Part shown: piece after piece, positions 1 to 6,993 of the stretch
Numbering within the stretch: the stretch's first letter is position 1
How the letters are laid out: each line of letters starts with the position of its first letter
Assembly: GCA_049301135.1 (NCBI GenBank)
Contig: JBAQKP010000324.1
Span: forward strand, 1 to 18,260
DNA from: JAYXXU01 sp049301135
Lineage (GTDB): Bacteria; Pseudomonadota; Gammaproteobacteria; Pseudomonadales; Moraxellaceae
Direction of reading: 5' to 3'
DNA length: 18,260 bases
The notes under the pieces: model-generated
The model's database searches: none
What the model was told of the DNA's origin: nothing
Seen by the model: only the letters and a program-made list of their open reading frames with translations
Translations under genes and position numbers: made by a program

Positions 1-226
1 CAGACAGAACCGTGTGCGGTGTGCGTGTCAACATCAGATAAACTCCACGGTGAAACGAATCTTACAGGTGACAGTGTTTTTGGTCAGTGACAACACCAAG
101 AGACCAAGAGCTATAGCGATACCAATACTAAGAGCCGTAGCTCGTCAACTTCGGCGGATGCTAAAGTTTTTGAGACAAAACTTAAAATAAGAATTTGGCA
201 GTTGCTTAGCACTTTTGAAGATAACG
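1..226. other. Gene-free 5' edge with short repeats
   Basis: I see no convincing gene here. The frame open from base 2 to the TAA at 188-190 uses many AGA, ATA and CTA codons that the clear genes nearby avoid, so I do not call it. The stretch holds two tandem copies of ACCAAGAG (95-110) and a third near copy, ACTAAGAG, at 127-134. The 8-bp palindrome GCTATAGC lies at 110-117. A weak A/T-rich hairpin (arms AAGTTTT/AAAACTT, 164-183) lies downstream of the minus-strand hydrolase and could be a poor terminator for it. Confidence 0.4.
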
Positions 227-826
227 CTAGGCATACTGATAAAGCCGCCCGCACATATCACGGGGAGGCGGTTGTAGCGCAGATCGGTCTGGTGTTTGGA
301 TCGCGTTGAGTAATGCAGGCCACGCTCCAAAACCAGACGCCACGTTGACATGACCGGCACGTCCGAGGTTGGTCAGTTTGGCGCCCCATAGATTTGCCCA
401 AAACACGGCGCGATCAAATGCAAGCCATGGATCATTTTCACTCGCCCAAATCTCTAAGGCTGGGTGAATCCGACCCTGTGGCAGCAGGTCAGCAATACCG
501 AACTGATTACCTTGCCGACAACCAGATGCGCTAAACCGATTCGGTTCAGCGGGTGCGACCAAAATCACCCGTTGTACTTTAGTGGCCAATTGAGGCGCAG
601 CGGCCAAGGCAGCAACTGTTGCAAGACAGCCAAAGCTGTGCGCCACGAGGATTGTTGGCTCAGTTTGGTTACGCAGCGCGGCCAGTATTTGATCGCGCCA
701 TTGTTGCAAAACAGGTTGATGCCACTGCTGTTGAACACGTTCACTCGGCAAGCCTTGCTGTTCCAGCCATGTTTGCCAATGTGAATCACCACTGCCACCG
801 TAGCCGGTCACCATTAACAGTTTCAT
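227..826 (-). CDS. RBBP9/YdeN-family alpha/beta serine hydrolase
   Basis: Predicted cytoplasmic serine hydrolase of 199 residues, about the family's usual size, with no signal peptide. The nucleophile sits in HSFGC (Ser64). The acid is likely Asp132 in SENDPW and the base His159 in GHVN; this order and these contexts are typical of RBBP9/YdeN proteins. The N-terminal VTGYGGSGDSHWQ stretch carries the oxyanion-side loop of the fold. I start at the ATG at 826 because AGGAG lies 9 nt upstream (836-840); an in-frame ATG at 847 would put that site inside the gene. It follows sbp after 29 bp on the same strand, so the two are probably cotranscribed. Substrates of this family are mostly unknown, and the link to sulfate uptake is by position only. 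The last ten residues look like an unconserved tail. Confidence 0.88.
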   Translation of the reverse strand: MKLLMVTGYGGSGDSHWQTWLEQQGLPSERVQQQWHQPVLQQWRDQILAALRNQTEPTILVAHSFGCLATVAALAAAPQLATKVQRVILVAPAEPNRFSASGCRQGNQFGIADLLPQGRIHPALEIWASENDPWLAFDRAVFWANLWGAKLTNLGRAGHVNVASGFGAWPALLNAIQTPDRSALQPPPRDMCGRLYQYA

Positions 827-855
827 CAACCTGCGCTCCTGCCTCAATCACTTGA

Positions 856-1878
856 TCAACGCGCCAAGCGGCTATTGGCCTCGACGATCTTGTCAAAGAT
901 GCCACCGTTGGCAAAATGTGTTTCGGTTGCCTTCGTCCAGCCACCAAACTCTTTGTCAATGGTGAACAGCTTTACCGGCAAGAACACATGCTTGTAGCGT
1001 GCAGCAACTTCGGGATTACGTGGCCGGAAATAGTGCTTCGCTGCCAGTTCTTGACCGACAGGGCTGTACAGGTAGTTGAGGTAGCCACGGGCGAGGTTTT
1101 CTGTGCCATGTTTTTTAGCATTTTGCTCGACCACTGCCACCGAGGGTTCGGCCAAAATCGAGATGCTCGGCACCACGATTTCAAACGCACCTTTTTCCAG
1201 TGAGCGGGTCGCCAAATGTGCTTCGTTTTCCCAACTGATCAGCACGTCGCCGATGCCACGTTCGGCAAAGGTGGTCAGTGCGCCACGCGCACCTGAGTCC
1301 AGCACTTTGGTGTTGGCGTAGATGCCACGCACAAACTCTTGGGCGGTCGCATCAGTGCCACGCGGTTGTTTTTTTGCCCATGCCCAAGCCGCAAGGTAAT
1401 TCCAACGCGCACCACCTGAGGTTTTCGGATTTGGCGTGACCACTTCGACACCAGCTTTGGTCAGGTCGCCCCAGTCTTTAATGCCTTTAGGATTGCCTTT
1501 ACGCACCAAGAACACGATGGTCGAGGTGTACGGTGCGGCATTGTTCGGCAGTTTGGATTGCCAGTTCTTCGGGAGTAGGCCGCTGTTCTGCGCAATCGCA
1601 TCAATATCGCCACCAAGTGCCAGCGTGACCACATCGGCTTCAAGGCCGTCAATCACGGCGCGGGCTTGCTTGCCAGAGCCGCCATGTGATTGCTTAAAAT
1701 TGACCTCTTCGCCGGTGCGTTGCTTCCACCATGTGCCGAACGATTGGTTGTATTCGTCGTACAGTTCGCGAGTTGGATCGTATGAGACGTTGAGGAATTC
1801 GGTGGCGGCTTGTACGTTGCCGAGGCCGATTGAGGCGATAATCGCAATGCCTGCCCACTGCTTAAACTTAATTGACAT
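856..1878 (-). CDS. sbp: Periplasmic sulfate-binding protein
   Basis: Solute-binding protein of the ABC sulfate importer, capturing sulfate in the periplasm for the CysT/CysW permease and CysA ATPase. The protein is 340 residues. A Sec signal peptide covers about residues 1-24 (cleavage near NVQA). Family hallmarks are visible: VSYDPTRELY (31-40), the anion-binding SHGGSGKQ (64-71), PYTSTIVFLVRKGNPK, TPNPKTSGGARWNYLAAW, and the C-terminal FTIDKEFGGWTKA. It closely matches my memory of E. coli Sbp along its length, better than the thiosulfate-binding CysP. The ATG at 1878 is chosen because GGAG lies about 7 nt upstream and the signal peptide begins there; the frame extends 14 codons further without such support. 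No permease or ATPase gene adjoins it, so those must be encoded elsewhere. Sulfur-limitation control is expected for the family, but I recognise no definite operator. Confidence 0.96.
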   Translation of the reverse strand: MSIKFKQWAGIAIIASIGLGNVQAATEFLNVSYDPTRELYDEYNQSFGTWWKQRTGEEVNFKQSHGGSGKQARAVIDGLEADVVTLALGGDIDAIAQNSGLLPKNWQSKLPNNAAPYTSTIVFLVRKGNPKGIKDWGDLTKAGVEVVTPNPKTSGGARWNYLAAWAWAKKQPRGTDATAQEFVRGIYANTKVLDSGARGALTTFAERGIGDVLISWENEAHLATRSLEKGAFEIVVPSISILAEPSVAVVEQNAKKHGTENLARGYLNYLYSPVGQELAAKHYFRPRNPEVAARYKHVFLPVKLFTIDKEFGGWTKATETHFANGGIFDKIVEANSRLAR

Positions 1879-2149
1879 GATTGGCTCCAAAGGTGTGATC
1901 TGAATCATGCCGCCGATCATAGTCAGTCTGAATTGTGCTGAGAACGACGCATTTTTGCTTTGATTAGCATAAAAAAAGCATAGGATTTTTTTCGAGGGTG
2001 TCTGATTCAGTCGCCAGAGGTGACATGGATTTTATTTGCATAAACAAAGATTTTTTTGGTATTTCTCAAATCCCAACACGGTTTGTAGGCTGTGCGTCTT
2101 GTTGTATTCGGCTTTTCGAATGCGACGTGATAGATGAAGGGGAGATGTT
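1879..2149. promoter_or_regulatory. Divergent control region, sbp / porin
   Basis: The region separates sbp (leftward) from the porin gene (rightward) and must hold both promoters. Two direct copies of AGCATA (1966-1971 and 1977-1982) lie 11 bp apart, about one helical turn, around an A tract, in a strongly A/T-rich core (1950-2060). A plausible leftward promoter is TTCTCA, 17 bp, TATGAT, with the -10 near 1917-1922. For the porin, AAGGGGAG (2137-2144) is a strong ribosome binding site 5 nt before the ATG. A shared activator such as CysB is possible, but I cannot identify its site. Confidence 0.4.
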
Positions 2150-3388
2150 ATGCGTGGTTTATCGTGGATTCAGCAGCGGATTGTGATCGGTCTGGCTGTG
2201 GGTTTTTTATTGAATACAACATCAGCACTGGCCGATACCGCCAGCACCAAAGGCGGTCTACAGATCAAGTCCACAGATGGACAGTTTGAGGCGAAGCTGG
2301 GTGGACGACTGAATCTGGATGCGATTTATTTTATTGATGAAGATGATTTGGCCAGTGTCGATAAAACCAACAGCACTGTGTCGTTTCGGCGCGCCCGCCT
2401 GACCTTACAAGGCAAGGCTTACGACTGGCAGTACACCTTTGAAAATGATTTTGCTGGGCAAAGCGGCACAACTGGCAGCGGCTTCCGTGATGCGTGGATT
2501 GGTCGCAGCATCCTCGGCCATGACGTCAAAATCGGTCAAACCAAAATCTTTCGCGGTCTAGAAGAGCTGAACGGCTCAAATCACATGGTATTCCAAGAGC
2601 TTCCAACTATCGGTGCCGGTGGCCTGTTCCGTGCGCGTCAAATCGGTGTTTTTGCCGAAAAAGACTTTAAAGGCGGCGGCTACGGCGTATCGGTGTTTAA
2701 CACGCGTGAAACGGGAACTGCTGCATCACAGGGTTTGGGCTATAACGCGCGTGGCTTTATCTCACCGATCAATGCTGATGGCAAAGTCCTCCATCTCGGT
2801 GTGACGGGCACAGTCGAGCGTAATCCTGTGGTCAATGATCCAGCCGCCAACATCGTCGCCGGTGGACGCCCGACCTCAAACGACTGGCGGATTCGTCCAC
2901 GTGTCGTCGGTGTGAATAATGGCCTACGGCCGGTGTTGGTCGGTGACAGTGAAGCGCAAAAATCCATCACAGTCGAAGCGGCGGGTTTGATTGGTTCGGT
3001 ATACGCACAGGCTGAACTGGCGCGCAGCACCCATGACCGCGTCAACTCAGCAGGTGCATCTTTGCCATCTGAAGATGTGGATGCCTTTTATGTGCAAGGG
3101 ACGTATATCCTGACCGGCGAAAGCAAACGCTACAACGCCAAAAAGGGTTTATTTCAGTCGCCAAACGTGAAAGACAGCGGTGTGATTGAGTTGAAAGCAC
3201 GTTTTGAGCAGACCAAAAACCGCGACACCAACGCCGAAGCCACCCAGTACATCGTCGGGGCAAACTATTACTTTAGCCCGACCACCCGTGCGCTGTTTGA
3301 ATACGTCGATGGTTCATTCCAACCAGCGGGCAGCGCTCCTGAACAAAACGCCAGTGCCGTGCAAGCGCGTTTGCAGTTTAATTTCTAA
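2150..3388 (+). CDS. OprO/OprP-family outer-membrane porin
   Basis: Outer-membrane beta-barrel of the phosphate-selective porin O/P family, 412 residues. A signal peptide covers residues 1-28 (cleavage after ALA, before DTAS). The mature start has a possible short coiled or linker segment, then the family opening QFEAKLGGRLNLDAIYF, followed by FRRARLTLQGKAYDWQYTFENDF and RDAWIGR...VKIGQTKIFRGLEELNGSN. The protein ends in QARLQFNF, with the C-terminal Phe that the BAM machinery recognises. The start is fixed by AAGGGGAG 5 nt upstream. OprP-type porins form trimeric anion channels; here the neighbour is sulfate-binding Sbp rather than a phosphate system, so the substrate may be sulfate or another oxyanion. 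That is inference; I did not identify the arginine-lysine selectivity residues. Confidence 0.9.
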   Translation: MRGLSWIQQRIVIGLAVGFLLNTTSALADTASTKGGLQIKSTDGQFEAKLGGRLNLDAIYFIDEDDLASVDKTNSTVSFRRARLTLQGKAYDWQYTFENDFAGQSGTTGSGFRDAWIGRSILGHDVKIGQTKIFRGLEELNGSNHMVFQELPTIGAGGLFRARQIGVFAEKDFKGGGYGVSVFNTRETGTAASQGLGYNARGFISPINADGKVLHLGVTGTVERNPVVNDPAANIVAGGRPTSNDWRIRPRVVGVNNGLRPVLVGDSEAQKSITVEAAGLIGSVYAQAELARSTHDRVNSAGASLPSEDVDAFYVQGTYILTGESKRYNAKKGLFQSPNVKDSGVIELKARFEQTKNRDTNAEATQYIVGANYYFSPTTRALFEYVDGSFQPAGSAPEQNASAVQARLQFNF

Positions 3389-3408
3389 ATTTAAAAAACT
3401 TAAAACCA

Positions 3409-3442
3409 GTTGTTTGGGAAAGATCAGACTTTCCCAAGCAAC
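3409..3442. terminator. Long hairpin between convergent genes
   Basis: A 14-bp stem (GTTGTTTGGGAAAG with CTTTCCCAAGCAAC, one G-U pair on the plus-strand RNA) encloses a 6-nt loop. It sits between the porin stop (3388) and the minus-strand barrel gene stop (3451). Read leftward, the stem is followed by a T-rich tail (GGTTTTAAGTTTTTT), which fits an intrinsic terminator for the copper-locus operon. Read rightward there is no T run, so termination of the porin transcript there is less certain. Confidence 0.75.
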
Positions 3443-3450
3443 ACTGTAAA

Positions 3451-4680
3451 TCAACGCGGCCACAGTGTCGGTTCAGCCCGCCACACCAGCCCAACGCTAC
3501 TGATCAGTTCCGACTCTGGTCGAGTTTGATCTTCGATCACCGCAGCATTTAGCGTGACTCGTTGCTGTGCCATCACCGGCAGCGTATAGCTGAACAACAC
3601 CCCAAAGCGCTTTGGGGTCACATCGTTGTCCAGTAGCCCCGCATCACGGGCGACCACTCGCGCATTTAAGCCCTTGATCTCATGCTGAATACTCAGCGTT
3701 TCAGCGCGTAAGGTCATGCTCAAATGATCCGTCCACGCATAGCCAACATCAACCAGACCACCATATAAATCCCCTTGATAATCCACCAGTCCATTCACGC
3801 CGTTGAGTGCACCGCGTTCCTGTCGCCACATCGCATAACCTTCCAGTGAGAATGCAGATTCAGTCGGCTGCCAGCGACTACCCAGCCACACCAGATTGGC
3901 GTTACCATCGACACAGGTCAGGCTGCGACCACACGCCGAAATATCGGTATCATGGGTGTGTGGCAGTGGCACATCGCTGTTGTCACGGGTGGATTCTCGA
4001 ATCAGATCCGGCACATGTAGTAAACCTGCACTGATGTTGATCTCCCGATACGTCGTATTTGCGCCCAGCGACCACAGCGCGACATTGCTGATATTTTGGC
4101 CTGCATCTTGGCCTTGCCCACCACGATAGGCCGGCGCACGAAACGCCCCCACACGCACACGTTGTTCGGTCGTACCGTATTGCAGCATCGCGCCATCGGC
4201 ATGCCAGTGATCATCGCCAAGCAAGCCTTGCATCAGCAAGTCAGCGACCGGCCAAGCGGCAGGCTGTTCGGCGGGCAGGGGATTCATCCGACCCAGATCA
4301 ATTCGCAGTTGCGGCTGGATCTGCCAACCGAGCCGGATATGGTCGGCCAGCAATTTTTGCTCTTGATCGCTATACGCCCAAGCCGCTTCAACGTCGATAT
4401 TTTGGCCATATAACGTGCGATTACTGCGCAATCCAAAACCTGAGCGACCGTAAAGCCAGTCGTCTTGGCGTAGCGGTGCAACCCCAGCCAGCGGCAAGCT
4501 GGCACTGGTCTGCGAATCCACATTCAAGCGTCGTACATCCAGTTGCAGCGTGGCGTGTACCGCACCTTGCGCCGTCGGCTCAAGGTTAGGGTGTGCGAAT
4601 AACGCTGGACTGGCCAGCAGTGCTGCCAGCGCGAGTGGCAAAAGGATTGGCAAAGCGCGGATTGGTTGCAATCGTGTCAT
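3451..4680 (-). CDS. Predicted outer-membrane beta-barrel of the MbnP/MbnH-like locus
   Basis: A 409-residue protein with a clear signal peptide (residues 1-29, cleavage after ALFA). The rest is alternating amphipathic strands separated by polar loops, as in a 14-18 strand porin-like barrel: examples are LRIDLGRM, VRVGAF, FSLEGYAMWRQ, LSMTLRAETLSI, FGVLFSYTL and a last strand near LISSVGLVW. It does not end in Phe; the final residues are TLWPR. Cys250 and Cys256 probably form a disulfide in a loop next to HTHDTD (241-246); HWH at 158-160 is another possible metal-binding spot. The start lies 95 nt inside the di-heme gene; AAAGG about 9 nt upstream, also within that gene, supports it, and no later Met would keep the signal peptide. 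Its position suggests outer-membrane passage or docking of copper for MbnP. I do not recognise a named family. Confidence 0.82.
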   Translation of the reverse strand: MTRLQPIRALPILLPLALAALLASPALFAHPNLEPTAQGAVHATLQLDVRRLNVDSQTSASLPLAGVAPLRQDDWLYGRSGFGLRSNRTLYGQNIDVEAAWAYSDQEQKLLADHIRLGWQIQPQLRIDLGRMNPLPAEQPAAWPVADLLMQGLLGDDHWHADGAMLQYGTTEQRVRVGAFRAPAYRGGQGQDAGQNISNVALWSLGANTTYREINISAGLLHVPDLIRESTRDNSDVPLPHTHDTDISACGRSLTCVDGNANLVWLGSRWQPTESAFSLEGYAMWRQERGALNGVNGLVDYQGDLYGGLVDVGYAWTDHLSMTLRAETLSIQHEIKGLNARVVARDAGLLDNDVTPKRFGVLFSYTLPVMAQQRVTLNAAVIEDQTRPESELISSVGLVWRAEPTLWPR

Positions 4681-5860
4681 CGGTTAACGCCTTTAAAAAC
4701 GCCACAATATCGGCTTGTTCAGCTTGGGACAGATCAATCTGCACAATCAGATCATCTAAATGAGGATTGGTACGGCCATCACCGGCCAATGCGCCTTCGG
4801 TGATCACGCGACCACCCGCCGCATAGTTGGCCACCACGTCTTCTAGGGTGGCCACACTGCCATCATGGTTATACGGCGCGGTCAGCTCGACATTGCGCAG
4901 GCTTGGCGCACGGAATTTGCCCATATCGGACAGTCGCTCGGTCAGCTCAAACACACCACGATTGTCGGTCGGATACGCGCCCTTGCCATCGAGGTTATAC
5001 AGGCCAGTATTGTGAAAAGTGGTTTCGACAAACCGACTGCCCGCATGCACCACTTGGTTGTTAAAGTTAAAGCTGCCATGACAGTGGAAGCATTCGGCTT
5101 TTTCACCAAAAAACAAATCCATCCCACGCTGTTCACTGGCGCTCAGTTGCACTTCCTGCCGTTGCATCCGATCAAATTTGCTATTAGCACTGATCAGACT
5201 GCGCTGAAAACTGGCAATCGCTGCAATGATGTTTTGGATTTGAAACGGCTGTGCCTCACTGGGAAATGCCTGTTGAAACAACGGCGCATAAATCGGATCA
5301 GCCTGAAAACGACCGATGATTTGTGGCAAATTGGCATCGGTTAAGCCCATTTCGACTGGATGATCGGCAAACAGCGGCACTTCCATCTGCTTTTCTAAGC
5401 TCAAAAGTGATGGATTCGCCCACGTCAAGGTCGGGCTATACACCACATTAATCAGGCTTTGGCTATTGCGTGGATGTCGTTCAGCAGTCGAACCGATGGC
5501 CACTGTACGCCCATCAGTAAAGGCTTTGCTCGGTTGGTGGCAACTGGCACAGGACTGCGTGCCATTCCCTGATAGTTTGCGGTCATAAAATAAATGCCGT
5601 CCAAGCTCTACTTTTTCAAAGGTCATTGGGTTGCTGTCCGGCACGCGTGGCACCGGAAAAAACTCGGGTAAATTCCACCACCATGCGCCGCTGTTCGGAT
5701 TGGTATCCTGTACCGTAGTTTCACTGCCGCCACAGCCAGACAGGGCGAGTAGCCCTGCCAGACCGAGCAGCGTGATTCGTGCAACACGGGCAGGCCGAGC
5801 CAGATCTCGCGTAGCCTCTGTTTGCTGAGTTGCCCGATGTTTTAAGTCGTCACGTTGCAT
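4586..5860 (-). CDS. mbnH: MbnH-type di-heme c-type cytochrome (MauG/CcpA superfamily), lipoprotein
   Basis: Di-heme enzyme of the bacterial cytochrome c peroxidase/MauG superfamily, 424 residues. It has two heme c sites, CASCH (104-108) and CFHCH (257-261). A lipobox LSGC places the lipidated Cys at 43, after a hydrophobic stretch at 29-41, so it should be membrane-anchored on the periplasmic side. The FRAPSLRNVELTAPYNHDG block (316-334) is typical of the second heme domain. In characterised pairs MbnH oxidises a tryptophan of MbnP to kynurenine; the mbnP-like gene just upstream makes that the best assignment, rather than a plain peroxidase. The ATG at 5860 has AAGGA 9 nt upstream; the 28 mostly polar residues before the hydrophobic core are long for a lipoprotein, but no other ATG/GTG/TTG exists. 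The conserved-looking tail (about 392-407) and a further extension overlap the next gene's signal peptide. Confidence 0.9.
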   Translation of the reverse strand: MQRDDLKHRATQQTEATRDLARPARVARITLLGLAGLLALSGCGGSETTVQDTNPNSGAWWWNLPEFFPVPRVPDSNPMTFEKVELGRHLFYDRKLSGNGTQSCASCHQPSKAFTDGRTVAIGSTAERHPRNSQSLINVVYSPTLTWANPSLLSLEKQMEVPLFADHPVEMGLTDANLPQIIGRFQADPIYAPLFQQAFPSEAQPFQIQNIIAAIASFQRSLISANSKFDRMQRQEVQLSASEQRGMDLFFGEKAECFHCHGSFNFNNQVVHAGSRFVETTFHNTGLYNLDGKGAYPTDNRGVFELTERLSDMGKFRAPSLRNVELTAPYNHDGSVATLEDVVANYAAGGRVITEGALAGDGRTNPHLDDLIVQIDLSQAEQADIVAFLKALTDDTIATNPRFANPFATRAGSTAGQSSVIRTP

Positions 5861-5876
5861 CAGAGAATATCCTTGC

Positions 5877-6899
5877 TCAGATCAGGGATTCGCTGTGGTT
5901 GTGCTGCTCATCGCCAGTCGTGGGCGTAGTCGTGGCTGTGCCGTCGCTTGCCAGTGCACCCGATTTTGGCACTACTTTAAACAAGCCTTGACCATGCCCA
6001 CCATCAATCGGCTGCCCCGTAGTCAGATTGATTTTGAGTTGGTCAAAAATCGCCACACATTCAGGATCGCCATTAAATGACATACAGCCATTTGCGCCGC
6101 CTAAGTCCTCAGTAATATTGCTATCAGCCAAGAGGCTACGCACATCGACCGCAATGCGCTGGGTATTGGCGTTAAAAGCATGCGCGTGAAATGCCATCCG
6201 ATTCGGGCGTGCGCAACTGTCCACTAAACCTGCCGTAGGGTTAGTGCCAGTACAATCAATAGAACCGAGATGAACGTTAAATGTGCTGGCTGGTGTGGTA
6301 CTTGTGCCAGTTTTTGGCGTGACACCCAAGGTTGGATTGACTTCGAGTTTTAAAAACTTACGTCCGCCACGCCATGCCCAAGACATGGCTTGTACATCCA
6401 GTGGTGCAGACTCTGCACTCCAGTTGCTATGGTTCTGCACCAATGGCACGCCAACGGTATAGCCCACACCAGTGTAGTTAGCCTCAGGGACAGTACCGAC
6501 GATTTTAGCGTTCACTTTTGATGTGCCGCCTGCTTCACCACAAATGTCTGCACCATCTTCTAGATCGATCAACACCACGCCGTCACGTTGCCATTCGTTA
6601 CTGCTCAGCGTGACCGGCACTTCTTTGTCGTTGGCATCAATCAGATGAATATCCGAGGCATAAAAACGCAGATCGCGCAGTTTGGCAGAGGCGTTGCTTG
6701 TGCCTAGACCCGTGATGGTATCGCCACAGTTGACACGCAGATCACCCGCCATGGCCACAAACTCAATCTGAATCGGTTGAGTTTTTACAGTTGCTGCGGG
6801 TGCAGTTGTGTTGTCGTCAGAACCCCCACAGCCTGCGAGTAACGCAACGGTTGCCGCCAATACGGTCATTTGAAACACGGTGTTCGAGTGGTTAGACAT
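5877..6899 (-). CDS. mbnP: MbnP-family copper-binding lipoprotein with WxW motif
   Basis: Periplasmic copper-binding protein of the MbnP-like family (the partner in the 'metallo-mystery pair'), 340 residues. Lipobox LAGC puts the lipidated Cys at 24, followed by a low-complexity linker to about 41. The domain begins with IQIEFVAMAGD and contains RFYASDIHLID, VLIDLEDG, the WxW motif (Trp174, Trp176), FNVHLGSIDC (207-216) and FHAHAF (237-242). Six Cys (58, 120, 216, 229, 272, 281) remain after the lipid Cys and are probably paired in disulfides. In studied members a tryptophan becomes kynurenine through MbnH and joins His ligands to bind copper. A His-containing tail (residues 329-340) may be an extra site. 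It lies 16 bp upstream of the di-heme gene, so they are one operon. The ribosome site before the ATG is weak, and the leader can form a large hairpin. Confidence 0.9.
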   Translation of the reverse strand: MSNHSNTVFQMTVLAATVALLAGCGGSDDNTTAPAATVKTQPIQIEFVAMAGDLRVNCGDTITGLGTSNASAKLRDLRFYASDIHLIDANDKEVPVTLSSNEWQRDGVVLIDLEDGADICGEAGGTSKVNAKIVGTVPEANYTGVGYTVGVPLVQNHSNWSAESAPLDVQAMSWAWRGGRKFLKLEVNPTLGVTPKTGTSTTPASTFNVHLGSIDCTGTNPTAGLVDSCARPNRMAFHAHAFNANTQRIAVDVRSLLADSNITEDLGGANGCMSFNGDPECVAIFDQLKINLTTGQPIDGGHGQGLFKVVPKSGALASDGTATTTPTTGDEQHNHSESLI

Positions 6900-6917
6900 A
6901 TTAAAAAACTCAGTGTT

Positions 6918-6959
6918 TAAATATTAATAGGTGAGTAAAAACCTACCGATTAATATTTA
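6918..6959 (-). promoter_or_regulatory. Nested inverted repeat in the mbnP leader
   Basis: Perfect 11-bp arms TAAATATTAAT (6918-6928) and ATTAATATTTA (6949-6959) enclose a second inverted repeat, TAGGT (6928-6932) and ACCTA (6941-6945). The structure lies in the 94-bp gap between the DUF2946 gene and mbnP, 18 bp before the mbnP ATG. It could be an operator for a dimeric regulator, an RNA hairpin controlling mbnP translation (its start has a poor ribosome site), or an attenuator. There is no T run typical of a terminator. Confidence 0.5.
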
Positions 6960-6993
6960 GTATTAAAAATCAAAAAATGACGATTTCATTGAG

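Noticed and set aside
2..190. Plus-strand frame open from the window edge to TAA at 188-190
   Set aside because: It uses AGA, ATA and CTA codons heavily, unlike the clear genes, and resembles no protein I know; too short to judge.
145..360. Minus-strand frame of 71 codons
   Set aside because: Overlaps the conserved C-terminal half of the hydrolase gene in another frame and has no family likeness.
4865..5344. Plus-strand frame of 159 codons
   Set aside because: Antisense to the di-heme gene, including a heme site; no independent support.
4586..6899. Methanobactin biosynthesis cluster
   Set aside because: Only the MbnP/MbnH-like pair is present; I see no precursor peptide and no MbnB/MbnC-like genes in the window.
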